62,923 nt of DNA. Source: Desulfobacteraceae bacterium. GTDB taxonomy: Bacteria > Desulfobacterota > Desulfobacteria > Desulfobacterales > Desulfosarcinaceae. Each line of letters begins with the position of its first letter. Within the stretch, counting starts at the first letter, position 1. This document shows, in pieces, positions 26,106 through 35,488 of the stretch. Location of the stretch: positions 1 through 62,923 of the forward strand of contig JABDIN010000062.1 in NCBI GenBank assembly GCA_013003715.1, given 5' to 3'. The position numbers were made by a program, and so were the translations under genes. A model generated the notes under the pieces. It was not told the origin of the DNA and ran no database searches. It saw only the letters and a list, made by a program, of their open reading frames with translations.

Positions 26106-28484
26106 ATGAATAAGACCACTCGGCCAAATTCGTGGAGATTATTGGGGGTTGTAGTACTTGCCATCACACTTTCATGGGCTAGCATGACTTTTGCGGCGGT
26201 TGGACCGTTTAAAGAGGTCAACGGGCGTGTCGTTATCGAAGCTGAAAATTATCACTTTAAGACAACCAATGGAAAAAAGCGGGATTTTTATTTGTTTCCG
26301 AACACGTCAGCCCCTAAGCCAGATCCTGATGGCCCCCATACAAGTGGTGCCAGCAATGGCAAGTATCTGGAAATACTACCTGATACACGTGTGACCCATG
26401 ATGACCCTCTTATTCCTAACGTCAATTTGTTTGCGAGTGGTTCGAACGCGCCCCAGCTACATTACAAGGTGAAAATCAGCAACAGTGGCCGTTATTACGT
26501 GTGGGCAAGGGTTTATTCCACGGGACCGGAAGACAATGGTGTGCATGTGGGATATGATGGTAAATGGCCAACATCGGGAACTGCCATGCAGTGGTGTACT
26601 GGTAAAAACAAATGGACGTGGTCCAGCCAACGGCGACTCCCGGAGAATCATTGCGGGGTGCCTCTGGGAATTTATCTTGATTTAACCGCCGGCGAACATA
26701 CGATTATGTTTGGCATGCGGGAGGATGGTTTTGAATTCGACCGTTTTCTGTTGGTTAAGGATAGGACCTATCGACCAACAGGCGCCGGGCCAGCGGAAAG
26801 CCCCCGAACAGATGGTGGTGGGACACCTACGAACGAAGCACCCACGGTTAACGCAGGCCCGGATCAGGCTGTACAGCTTTCAGCCCCGGCCAATCTTAAC
26901 GGTAGTGCCTATGATGATGGATTGCCCAGCAATAACTTGACGACAACATGGCGAAAAGTAAGTGGCCCGGGGATTGTGAAATTCGGAAATGTCTCAGCAT
27001 TGAACACTACGGCAACATTCAGCCTAAAGGGGTTTTATGTCTTGAGCTTGGCGGCGAGTGACGGTGTCCTGTCAACTAGTGACCGGATCGGTATAAATGT
27101 AAGGACAACTAACCCGGATCCTGTCAATCAAGCACCAGCCGTCAATGCTGGACCGGATCAAACAATTGGTATTTCAGAAATGGCCGCACTCTCAGGCAGT
27201 GCGAGTGATGATGGGAAACCCAATAACACATTGACCACTACCTGGAGCAAAGTCAGCGGCCCGGGAAATGTGACCGTCGAGAATAAGTCGGCGCTAAAAA
27301 CCAGAGCTTCATTTAGTGCAGAAGGTTTTTACGTTCTCCAATTATCCGCTGATGACGGTGCGCTGAAAAGCAGTGACAGAGTCGGTATTAATGTATCAGG
27401 CCAGGTAACTCAGGAAGGCGCTTTTGTGCAGAGTGGCCAGAATGGTTTGGTTGTTTTTGAGGCTGAGAGTAATCAGGAGAATATCAGTTCAGCCGATCAC
27501 GATTGGATCAAAGTCAATAAACCGGCCAATTTTAGTGGCAGTGGTGCTATGGAGGCGATTCCTGATCAAGGGGAAAGAATCGTCGCCACCAGGGTTCGGC
27601 AAAGTCCGCACCTTGAATTTAAAGTCTCTTTTGTGGAGACGGGGAGACATTTTGTGTGGATCCGGGGACTTGCCCAGGGTAATGACAATTCTCTACACGT
27701 CGGCTTGGGTGGTAAGACATTTGAAACAGCCAGAAACATCACGCTTCCGGTAGTTTCAGACTGGCGGTGGAATAATACTTCGAACGGGAATCACGCATCT
27801 ATTAATGTAACCCGCAAGGGAATACAGACAGTTGATTTGTGGATGCGGGAAGATGGTTTGATAGTGGATAAAATAATACTCACAACAGATCCAACCTATG
27901 AGCCCAGTGGTAAAGGTCCTGCGGAAAGTCCCTTTAGCGATGGCGGATCGTCAGACATTGCGTTCAATCAAGGGAATGATGACCAGGGTTTTGCGGTAAT
28001 GGAGACTGAAAATTATGATACCAACAAGGCTGCGGGTGCCCATAAATGGACAGAGGTATATGTGCCTTCCAATATTAGTGGGAACGCAGCGATGTCAGCC
28101 CTGCCGGATATTGGTGCGCGTATAAACAAAAACTATACAGCAAATAGCCCAAGCCTGAATTTTAAAGTGAAATTCGTCAAAACAGGCCGTCATTATATTT
28201 GGCTCAGGGGGCTGGCTTCGGGCAATGACAACTCCTGCCATGTCGGATTGGACGGATCAGGCATCGTAACCTCGCAACGCATGGAGTTTCCAATTTCTCG
28301 TAATTTGGTATGGACCGGTCGTGTAAATGGCAATGTTGCTTATATCGATGTCACCAAGACCGGTACTCATACGATTAATGTCTGGATGCGGGAAGACGGA
28401 CTTACATTAGATAAGATCCTGATTACCATAAATCCTGATTATGTCCCAACCGGCTCCGGACCCGTGGAGAGTGTCCGGAAGTAG
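26106..28484 (+). CDS. Exported protein with three carbohydrate-binding-like modules and two PKD-like domains
   Basis: About 792 residues with a signal peptide (hydrophobic core LLGVVVLAITLSWASMTFA). Module 1 (about 36-215), module 2 (about 425-585) and module 3 (about 600-790) each begin with an acidic V-x-E-A-E-N/S or METENY strand. Each ends in a shared motif: MREDGFEFDRFLLV, MREDGLIVDKIILT and MREDGLTLDKILIT, followed by Y-x-P-x/T-G-x-G-P-x-E-S. This resembles GH115-C-terminal/CBM6-like jelly rolls. Between modules 1 and 2 are two immunoglobulin-like PKD repeats (APTVNAGPDQ and APAVNAGPDQ starts). No catalytic domain or sorting tail is visible; it is likely a matrix-binding or structural protein. 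ATG 26106 has AAAGGAG 12 bases upstream. Confidence 0.82.
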   Translation: MNKTTRPNSWRLLGVVVLAITLSWASMTFAAVGPFKEVNGRVVIEAENYHFKTTNGKKRDFYLFPNTSAPKPDPDGPHTSGASNGKYLEILPDTRVTHDDPLIPNVNLFASGSNAPQLHYKVKISNSGRYYVWARVYSTGPEDNGVHVGYDGKWPTSGTAMQWCTGKNKWTWSSQRRLPENHCGVPLGIYLDLTAGEHTIMFGMREDGFEFDRFLLVKDRTYRPTGAGPAESPRTDGGGTPTNEAPTVNAGPDQAVQLSAPANLNGSAYDDGLPSNNLTTTWRKVSGPGIVKFGNVSALNTTATFSLKGFYVLSLAASDGVLSTSDRIGINVRTTNPDPVNQAPAVNAGPDQTIGISEMAALSGSASDDGKPNNTLTTTWSKVSGPGNVTVENKSALKTRASFSAEGFYVLQLSADDGALKSSDRVGINVSGQVTQEGAFVQSGQNGLVVFEAESNQENISSADHDWIKVNKPANFSGSGAMEAIPDQGERIVATRVRQSPHLEFKVSFVETGRHFVWIRGLAQGNDNSLHVGLGGKTFETARNITLPVVSDWRWNNTSNGNHASINVTRKGIQTVDLWMREDGLIVDKIILTTDPTYEPSGKGPAESPFSDGGSSDIAFNQGNDDQGFAVMETENYDTNKAAGAHKWTEVYVPSNISGNAAMSALPDIGARINKNYTANSPSLNFKVKFVKTGRHYIWLRGLASGNDNSCHVGLDGSGIVTSQRMEFPISRNLVWTGRVNGNVAYIDVTKTGTHTINVWMREDGLTLDKILITINPDYVPTGSGPVESVRK

Positions 28485-28589
28485 AAGTTTTTACTTCGTC
28501 TCAATGATACGAACAAAGTAAAACTCACTGAAGACTTGTACGACGGTTTACATATTTAAGGTTTTCATTGTAATCGTTGCTGTTTTTTT

Positions 28590-28628
28590 AAATGCCACCG
28601 ACAACGTCGGTGGCATTTTTTCTTTTTT
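28590..28628 (+). terminator. Strong Rho-independent terminator
   Basis: AAATGCCACCGAC (28590-28602) pairs perfectly with GTCGGTGGCATTT (28606-28618) around a three-base loop, followed by a T-rich tract to 28628. It follows the exported module protein by about 105 bases. Confidence 0.9.
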
Positions 28629-28762
28629 TCAGTTACATCTGTTTAAATATATAGTAATTCGTAGTACATAGTTGACAGGGGCACATTTTTTATACATTAG
28701 GGAGTTTCCCCTAAGTTCACTATCAGTTCGAATTCCATCGCAACTTTTCTATAAAGGCCGCC

Positions 28763-29671
28763 ATGCAAAAAGAAAAAAAGGGAAAAAAAGAAACGCAGAC
28801 AATGGCCCGCTTCAATAAAATCATTCTAAAAAACGACTATTTATCGAGGTGTGCGCGATTTTTTGTTACGCCATATATGAACGGTGCATTTAATATAATT
28901 CATTGTTGTCATCATCGGGTCGGCACCGCATGGTTCACACGTATAATGAATGCGGTGGCCATGAAATACTATTTACCTTTTGTAAAAAGAGATCGCATTG
29001 ATAAATCGCCGCTATTGCCGGGGGCGCCATTCATCTATCTGGATACCCATTCTCTTCTGGATGTATCAGAAATAACAAGTTTCAGGGGGACACACATAAT
29101 CAGAGATCCCCGGGATATCGTGATTTCAGGCTATTATTACCATCTATGGACTGATGAAGAGTGGGCGAATATGAAATTTAGTACCTTGTTGAAAGAAAAG
29201 CCCATGCTTAAAAGCCGGCTTGCTTCCCTGCCTTTAGATGCAATCATGGATATGAGCTATAAAGAATATTTAAACAAATTGCCAAAAGAGGAGGGGTTGC
29301 TCGTTGAAATTAAACGCGCTTCTTTAGGTCCGATACAAATAATGACCGATTGGGACTATGACAACCCCAATTTTCTGGAAATAAAATATGAAGATCTGCT
29401 ATTGGATCAGGAGAAAACATTCAGGAAAATTTTTTTTCACTATGGGTTCAAATCTGAGGCCATTGACATTTCTACAGAGATTGCCCTTAGTTATAGTTTT
29501 AAGAAAATTACAGGTAGAAGCATAGGCGAAGTCGGTAAAAAATCACATCTGCGGTCCGGAAAGGTGAATCAATGGGAAGAAGAATTCAGTCAATCGCATA
29601 TTGATCTATTTAAGGAGTTGCATGGTAGCGATTTAATCAAGTTAGGCTATGAGGTCGGCTTGGACTGGTAA
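28763..29671 (+). CDS. Sulfotransferase-domain protein 6
   Basis: A 302-residue protein. The first PAPS loop is altered, IIHCCHHRVGTAWFTRIM (residues about 47-64) with G-T-A in place of G-T-T. The second motif is canonical: THIIRDPRDIVISGYYYHLW. A late segment FLEIKYEDLLLDQEKTFRKI is the usual C-terminal region of sulfotransferases. A very basic N-terminus (lysines at residues 3-9) precedes a second ATG at residue 14. AAAGG five bases upstream supports ATG 28763. It is isolated between a terminator and the frameshifted gene, at the edge of the polysaccharide locus. Activity is likely but the changed loop lowers confidence. Confidence 0.75.
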   Translation: MQKEKKGKKETQTMARFNKIILKNDYLSRCARFFVTPYMNGAFNIIHCCHHRVGTAWFTRIMNAVAMKYYLPFVKRDRIDKSPLLPGAPFIYLDTHSLLDVSEITSFRGTHIIRDPRDIVISGYYYHLWTDEEWANMKFSTLLKEKPMLKSRLASLPLDAIMDMSYKEYLNKLPKEEGLLVEIKRASLGPIQIMTDWDYDNPNFLEIKYEDLLLDQEKTFRKIFFHYGFKSEAIDISTEIALSYSFKKITGRSIGEVGKKSHLRSGKVNQWEEEFSQSHIDLFKELHGSDLIKLGYEVGLDW

Positions 29672-29828
29672 GCCAGCTCGCCCTTGGTTTAACTGGACTT
29701 ATATTTTTCCCCATAATTTCAGTCTTGCACACCATGAAAAGGTTTGTTTGTAGAAATTTCAAGTATTTATTCTTTGAACTGAATCGCTGATATTTTACAC
29801 CCAGTATCGGTCAATTGCCGAAGCAACG

Positions 29829-30411
29829 TCACCGACACCCTTCCGGCAAGGGCCAGTGGTCCGTGATTGCGGCTTCGTCGTTGGGGGGTTGGCAGGAGTG
29901 CCAGGGGACTTCTGTGAGGTTTTTTGCCCGCAATTTGATGGCGCAGGGGTCGTCGATGGTTTTAAACAATAGTTGCCCCTCCGTTCTGGTCCACTTGTAA
30001 ACCCCGATACCCTTGATGCAGGTGGGATCGTTGGCGAAGATGATGCGATCCCCGGCGACCATGAAGGTACCGATATTCTTCCAGCCCGTGTTCAGATGAA
30101 TAACCCGGTAGACCCCGTTTTTGAACTGAATTTTCCATAGGCCCGTGTCCGGAACCCAGTCCGGGCATCGCTTGCAGGGCACGGTAACGTCCGTTCTGAG
30201 CGCCCTTTTCGTGTAAATCCCATCCACTTTAGAAGGCTTTGCTGTGCAACGGCATTGTATAGGGATATGGTTGCCGTTCCAGTAGTGAGCGCCATATTTT
30301 ATCGACCGCTTCCGGAGCTGTATCGGCATGGGATGATGTGATCTGGATCGGGAAAGCAATGATGAATAGTGCCGTTATGAAACCCGTTGCCCGCCTTGTG
30401 GTGGTGTTCAT
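29829..30411 (-). pseudogene. Small exported protein gene with a one-base frameshift
   Basis: Reading from 30411, an ATG with a strong AGGAGGAAGG ribosome site starts a clear signal peptide (TGFITALFIIAFPIQITSSH), then PYPYTMPLHSKAF and a stop at about 30229. A second frame continues at once with KPSKVDGIYTKRALR and a cysteine-rich region (CKRCPDWVPDTGLWKIQF, GDRIIFANDPTCIKG, PWHSCQPPND) to 29829. Removing one A from the AAA run at 30238-30240 fuses the two frames as HSKPSKVDG. The product would be about 193 residues, exported, with several cysteine pairs. It is either a real inactivating insertion or a sequencing error. The family was not recognised. Confidence 0.65.
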
Positions 30412-30504
30412 GGGTCACCTTCCTCCTCGCCTGAATTAAAATGGAGCCGGTAAATGACCATCTTGACACTATCGATATCCCGAAGATACCATAAGGGCGT
30501 TAAA

Positions 30505-30525
30505 TTGACAATCGGTCAACCGATT
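30505..30525 (+). promoter_or_regulatory. -35-like element overlapping a perfect inverted repeat
   Basis: TTGACA at 30505-30510 overlaps AATCGGT (30510-30516) / ACCGATT (30519-30525), perfect seven-base arms with a two-base spacer. A poor A/T-rich -10 region follows near 30528-30534. It lies about 100 bases before the kinase gene and could be its promoter with an operator. Confidence 0.35.
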
Positions 30526-30623
30526 CGAAACATATTTTGTATGGCGCGTTGCAGGACCTGGTTGTCGTTTTTGATTATTCTATAATTCAACCCATCGGCG
30601 ATCATTTCTGATCCGGAGGAGAG

Positions 30624-32873
30624 ATGGCATTTATCCGCGACATTGAAAAATACCGGGAACGAACCCTTGCCAGGGACTTGATCATCGGCCTGACAGTGGC
30701 AGTGGGGTTTACCGTGGCCGTCCATATCGCTGTCTATTACGTCTATTCAACCACCAGCTCGGAGAGAATCCTCACGGAAAAAGCCGAATCCACCGTCGAT
30801 GAATTGGCCGAGGTCATGGCGATTTCATTATGGAACCTGAGCCGGGATGTCATCGTTCAGATTTCCAAGGCGTATCTGAAATCAGCTTATCTGGAAGGCA
30901 TCCAGATTAAGGATGATCTGAACCAGGTCATGTTCGAAGCGTATCCTGAAAATACCGACGGGTTGATCAAGGAGACCAAGGAGATTGAATGGCAGGGAAA
31001 CATGGTGGGGACATTGACCCTGTGGATTACCGGCAAGGATACCACCCGGATCCAGCGGGCCATGATCCGCAATATGATTCTGATCGCCCTGTCCGTCATT
31101 ATCATCATCATCGGGGTCATCCATTTTATTATGCGATATCTGCTGAACAAACCCATGGACCATTTGATCCAGGGCATGCGCACCATTGCCGGCGGTGATT
31201 ATCAAAGTCCCATGCCGCCGGTACCCCAGGTGGATATCAATGCGATCATCAAGGAGGCCAATCTTATGGCCAGCCAGATCGCCCTGCGCAATGAGCAGCT
31301 TGAAAAAGAAAACATCGAACGGTCCAAAGCCCAGGATGAACTCAAACATGTGAATGTCGACCTCGAGATGCGCATCGGCCAGTTGATCGAGGCCGAAAAG
31401 GCATTGGCCGAGTCGGAGAAGAAATACCGGGGTATCTTCGAAAATGCCCTGGAAGGGATTTTCCAGACCACGCCCGACGGCCGGTTTATCGATGCCAACC
31501 CGTCCATGGCCCAGATTCTTGGATACGACTCCCCTGAAGACCTGATCAACAGTGTGACGAATATTGAAAAACAGCACTATGTGGACCCGCATCAACGGGA
31601 GGAATATCTCCGCCTGCTCGGTGAGAACGATTTGATATCCCACTATGAATGTCAGTTTTACAAGAAGGACGGCACCAAGATCTGGGGGGTGACCCAGGTT
31701 CGCGGGTTCAGGGATGACCAGGGCAAACTGACCCGTCTGGAAGGCATTCTCCAGGACATTTCGGAACGGAAGCAGGCCGAAATCGAGTTGCGGGAATCAG
31801 AAGAGAAATATCGCCAATTGTATGAGGGCAGCCGTGACGGATACGTGATGACCGATACCCTCGACAACTTCATCGAATGTAATTCCAGCTTTTGTGAAAT
31901 GCTGGGATATACGCTGGAAGAGTTGCGGCAGATGACCTACCCCCAGATCACACCCGAAAAGTACCATGACTGGGAAACCCAGCTGCTGCAGAAAGAGACC
32001 TTGGAGCGGGGTTACACCGATGTCTATGAAAAAGATTATATCCGAAAGGACGGCACGGTGTTTCCGGTGGAGATGCGCGCGTACCTGATGCGTCCCCAAA
32101 AAGACAAGGCCACCGGTTTCTGGGCGTTCGTGCGGGACATCACCGAGCGGAAGAAACTGCAGGCCGAAGCCATGCGAAATGCCCAATTGGCATCTCTGGG
32201 TGAAATGGCCGCCGGGGTGGCCCATGAAATCAACAATCCCATCAACGGGATTATCAATTATGCACAGATTCTGATCAATCGCAGCAAAAAGACCGGGGAC
32301 ACCAATGACATTCCCCCTAGGATCATCCAGGAAGGGATTCGCATCGAACGGATTGTCCGGGCGCTTCTTTCTTTTTCGCGGGAAAGCCGGGAGAAGAAGT
32401 TCGCCGTCCAGATCAAGCATGTGCTTACGGAATCGCTTGATCTTACCCAGTCCATGCTGGCGAAGGACAAAATCAACATCAGTGTCAACCTGCCCGGCGA
32501 CCTGCCGGAGATTAATGCCAATGCCCAGCAGATTCAGCAGGTTTTCCTGAATATGATCAGCAATGCCCGGTATGCTTTAAATCAAAAAGCCGCCACATCA
32601 TCCATCGAAAAACGCTTGGTGATCGATGGCGAGATAATCGAGAATAACGGCCGCAGAGACATACGAATTTCTGTCTATGACAATGGCACAGGGATTGCAA
32701 AAAAAGATCTTGCCCGCGTCTGTGATCCTTTTTTCTCCACCAAGCCCACCGACCAGGGAACCGGGTTGGGACTGAGCATCAGTCACGGCATTGTCAAAAA
32801 TCATGACGGAAAATTATGGATGGAGAGTGTAGAGGGAGATTACACCAAAGCCATTATCGAGTTGCCCATATGA
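30624..32873 (+). CDS. Membrane sensor histidine kinase with two PAS domains
   Basis: A 749-residue kinase that should autophosphorylate on His534 and pass phosphate to the regulator encoded next. Order: TM1 (about 19-41), periplasmic sensor (about 42-148), TM2 (about 149-171), HAMP-like linker and coiled coil (172-265), PAS1 (about 267-385), PAS2 (about 395-510), HisKA with ASLGEMAAGVAHEINNP, and HATPase with NMISNARYAL (N box), YDNGTGIAKKDL, DPFFSTKPTDQGTGLGLSI. All catalytic motifs are intact. GGAGGAGAG lies just before ATG 30624. Its stop overlaps the regulator start (ATGA). The periplasmic binding protein two genes down may supply the ligand signal. Confidence 0.93.
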   Translation: MAFIRDIEKYRERTLARDLIIGLTVAVGFTVAVHIAVYYVYSTTSSERILTEKAESTVDELAEVMAISLWNLSRDVIVQISKAYLKSAYLEGIQIKDDLNQVMFEAYPENTDGLIKETKEIEWQGNMVGTLTLWITGKDTTRIQRAMIRNMILIALSVIIIIIGVIHFIMRYLLNKPMDHLIQGMRTIAGGDYQSPMPPVPQVDINAIIKEANLMASQIALRNEQLEKENIERSKAQDELKHVNVDLEMRIGQLIEAEKALAESEKKYRGIFENALEGIFQTTPDGRFIDANPSMAQILGYDSPEDLINSVTNIEKQHYVDPHQREEYLRLLGENDLISHYECQFYKKDGTKIWGVTQVRGFRDDQGKLTRLEGILQDISERKQAEIELRESEEKYRQLYEGSRDGYVMTDTLDNFIECNSSFCEMLGYTLEELRQMTYPQITPEKYHDWETQLLQKETLERGYTDVYEKDYIRKDGTVFPVEMRAYLMRPQKDKATGFWAFVRDITERKKLQAEAMRNAQLASLGEMAAGVAHEINNPINGIINYAQILINRSKKTGDTNDIPPRIIQEGIRIERIVRALLSFSRESREKKFAVQIKHVLTESLDLTQSMLAKDKINISVNLPGDLPEINANAQQIQQVFLNMISNARYALNQKAATSSIEKRLVIDGEIIENNGRRDIRISVYDNGTGIAKKDLARVCDPFFSTKPTDQGTGLGLSISHGIVKNHDGKLWMESVEGDYTKAIIELPI

Positions 32874-34573
32874 GTTATAAAATATTAGTTGTCGATGATG
32901 AAGAGAGTATACGCTTCACCTTCAATGAGTTTTTGACCGAGGAAGGGCACGAGGTCTTTTGTGCCGATAGTTTCCAGGCGGCAATGGATATCATCTCCGA
33001 GTCCGAATTGGACCTGATCTTCGCCGATATTATTCTGGCCGAGCACACCGGTATCGACATCCTCAAGGCGGTCAGGGACCGGGGGCTACTTTGTCCGGTA
33101 ATTATCGTCACCGGACAGCCGAATATCGATACGGCTACGGAATCCGTGCGCCTGGGTGCATTCGACTACCTGGTCAAACCCATCCACCAGGATAAATTGC
33201 TGTGGGTGACAAAGGTCGCCCTTTCCCACAAGCAGGTGATCGGAGAACGGGAGCAATACCGCAACAATCTGGATGCCATTTTTCGCAGCGTCATGGACGC
33301 CATCATCACCGTGGACGAACAGATGCATGTCATCGAATCCAACGCAGCCGTGGAAGCGGTGTGCGGTGTGGCGCCCGGGGACATTGCCGGAAAGCACTTC
33401 ATTTCCATCGACAATCTTTGCCTGGCTGCCTGCGGTGATGTCCTGCAGCAGGCGCTCAACCATCAGGCCACTATCCGCGAACAGCGTATTGAGTGCCATC
33501 ATCCCGGCCGGCCTCGCCAGATGCTAATCGTCAATGCCTCTCCATTACTGGACCGGAAAAATAACTCCATTGGCGCCATCCTCGTCATTCGGGATGTCAC
33601 GCGGATGTCCATGATGGAGTGTGAACTCAAGGAACGGCATAGTTTTCACAACATCATCGGCAAAAGCCCCAGGATGCAGCGGATGTACCAGATTGTGGAC
33701 AACCTGTCCGAGATCGAAACCACCGTGTTGATAACCGGTGAAAGCGGCACCGGAAAAGAGCTGTTCGCCAAGGCACTCCACTACAATGGCCCGCGGGCCT
33801 TCAGATCGCTGGTGACGGTGAATTGTTCCACATTGGTGGAAAACCTTTTGGAGAGTGAATTGTTCGGCCATGTCAAGGGTGCCTTCACCGGGGCGATCAG
33901 GGACAAGATCGGGCGGTTTCAGGAGGCCCATAAAGGGACCATTTTCCTCGACGAGGTGGGGGACCTGTCACCCGTGACCCAGTTGAAATTGTTACGGGTG
34001 CTTCAGGAAAAATGTTTTGAACGTGTAGGTGATTCAACTCCCATTGAAGTGGATGTGCGGGTCATTGGCGCCACCAATCGAGACCTGCGCCATGAGGTCA
34101 GGCAGGGCCGGTTTCGCGAAGATTTGTACTACCGGCTGAAGGTGGTCGAAATCGAGCTGCCACCCCTGAGGGAAAGATATGAGGATGTTCCGCTGCTGGT
34201 AAAGCATTTCTGCGACCTGTACAGCCGGAAATTCAACAAGCCGCTTCATGGTGCTGCAGACGATGCCATGGAAGTCCTGATGCAGTATCCATGGCCCGGC
34301 AATGTCCGGGAGTTGGAACACGCCATCGAGCGTGCCTTTGTTTTTTGCCGGAATGAATCCATTGGAATGGAGCACCTGCCGCCGGAAATCAGCCGTTTTC
34401 AGGGGGACAGGCTTCACACCGGTCAAAACAATGCCGCGGAGCTGGATACGGTGGTACAAACCCTTGAGCGAACAGACGGCAATAAGGCCAAAGCCGCCAG
34501 GCTGTTGGGAATCAGCAGAAAAACATTATATAAAAAACTGAGAAAACTGCCAGGTTATGAATATCAGAAATAG
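32870..34573 (+). CDS. NtrC-family sigma-54 response regulator with an internal PAS domain
   Basis: About 567 residues. Receiver domain 1-120 with acidic pocket VVDDEES and phospho-acceptor Asp53 (IFADIIL), then a PAS domain (about 130-255; AIFRSVMDAIITVDEQMHVI), then the AAA+ domain with Walker A GESGTGKE, the sigma-54-contacting GAFTGA loop, IFLDEVGDLSP (Walker B) and GATNRDL. A Fis-type helix-turn-helix closes the protein (NKAKAARLLGISRKTLYKKL). The PAS between receiver and AAA+ is an extra sensory input. The start is the ATGA overlap with the kinase. Targets probably include the sigma-54-like promoter at 35633. Confidence 0.95.
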   Translation: MSYKILVVDDEESIRFTFNEFLTEEGHEVFCADSFQAAMDIISESELDLIFADIILAEHTGIDILKAVRDRGLLCPVIIVTGQPNIDTATESVRLGAFDYLVKPIHQDKLLWVTKVALSHKQVIGEREQYRNNLDAIFRSVMDAIITVDEQMHVIESNAAVEAVCGVAPGDIAGKHFISIDNLCLAACGDVLQQALNHQATIREQRIECHHPGRPRQMLIVNASPLLDRKNNSIGAILVIRDVTRMSMMECELKERHSFHNIIGKSPRMQRMYQIVDNLSEIETTVLITGESGTGKELFAKALHYNGPRAFRSLVTVNCSTLVENLLESELFGHVKGAFTGAIRDKIGRFQEAHKGTIFLDEVGDLSPVTQLKLLRVLQEKCFERVGDSTPIEVDVRVIGATNRDLRHEVRQGRFREDLYYRLKVVEIELPPLRERYEDVPLLVKHFCDLYSRKFNKPLHGAADDAMEVLMQYPWPGNVRELEHAIERAFVFCRNESIGMEHLPPEISRFQGDRLHTGQNNAAELDTVVQTLERTDGNKAKAARLLGISRKTLYKKLRKLPGYEYQK

Positions 34574-35384
34574 AACTATCGAAATGCATAAAATCAATCG
34601 TATGGCAATCATTGTCCTGATGATCGTCTTCACCTTCATACAGGAGATAAAGGCGCAGGATGCGGATCACCTGGAATTGATGACGGAACATTTTCCACCG
34701 TTCAACTTTTATTCGGACGGCAAACTCCAAGGCATATCCGTTGACCTGTTGGAACGCATTCTCGAAATGATCGGATCGAAATTGACACGGGAGGATATGC
34801 AGCTCCTGCCATGGGCGCGGGCATATCGCAATGCATTGGGTAAAGAGAATACCGTTTTGTTCATGACCAACCGCAATGAACTGCGGGAGAATTTATTCAA
34901 GTGGGTAGGCCCCATTATACCCACAGAGTACGGGTTGATTGCCAAAAAAGACAGGGGTATTCGGGTCTCCTCACGCAGTGAAATAAACCAATATAAAATC
35001 GGTGTCGTTAGCAAGGATTATGGGGAGCAATTGCTGGAAACCATAGGGGTGGATCCGGCAAACGTGGAACCTGTCTCAACCGGAGAAATCAACGTCCACA
35101 AACTCAACCGGCATCGCATTGACTTGTGGAATTATGAAGTAACAGTGGCCGCGTGGATTATCTCCCAGGCCGGCTTTGACCCGGATGACTATGAGGTCGT
35201 GTTTATGTTGAAACAGGATATCGGTTCCTACTATGCCTTTCATCGCGATACGGATGACGCCATCGTTACCGTGTTTCAAGGCGCCTTGGATAGGCTTAAG
35301 GTTCAGGAGGAAGGCAAACCGCTCAGTGAGTTCGAATCCATTGTAAACCGTTATGTTAAGAGACCCATCGGCCCCCTGCAATAA
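34557..35384 (+). CDS. Periplasmic solute-binding protein (family 3-like)
   Basis: A 275-residue protein with a signal peptide (MAIIVLMIVFTFIQEIKA core) and the SBP family 3 opening LELMTEHFPPFNFYSDGKLQ, then ISVDLLERILEMIG and LPWARAYRNALGKENTVLF, with the later hinge region INQYKIGVVSKDYGEQLL. There is no cognate permease nearby; the gene overlaps the sigma-54 regulator by 17 bases, so it is likely a sensory partner of the two-component system rather than a transporter part. ATG 34584 is an alternative start giving a shorter signal peptide; neither has a strong ribosome site. A GC-rich hairpin (35369-35393) spans its stop. Confidence 0.8.
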   Translation: MNIRNRTIEMHKINRMAIIVLMIVFTFIQEIKAQDADHLELMTEHFPPFNFYSDGKLQGISVDLLERILEMIGSKLTREDMQLLPWARAYRNALGKENTVLFMTNRNELRENLFKWVGPIIPTEYGLIAKKDRGIRVSSRSEINQYKIGVVSKDYGEQLLETIGVDPANVEPVSTGEINVHKLNRHRIDLWNYEVTVAAWIISQAGFDPDDYEVVFMLKQDIGSYYAFHRDTDDAIVTVFQGALDRLKVQEEGKPLSEFESIVNRYVKRPIGPLQ

Positions 35385-35488
35385 ACGGGGCCGTTAAATG
35401 ATAAATATGTGGCCAATCCACCGGTAATCCGACAGAAAGCATTTTCATCGCAATGCTTACAGGGATACAAATGTGGGAGGTGCATACA

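Noticed and set aside
28672-28700. TTGACA before sulfotransferase 6 as a sigma-70 promoter
   Set aside because: No acceptable -10 hexamer at 16-18 bases, so not called.
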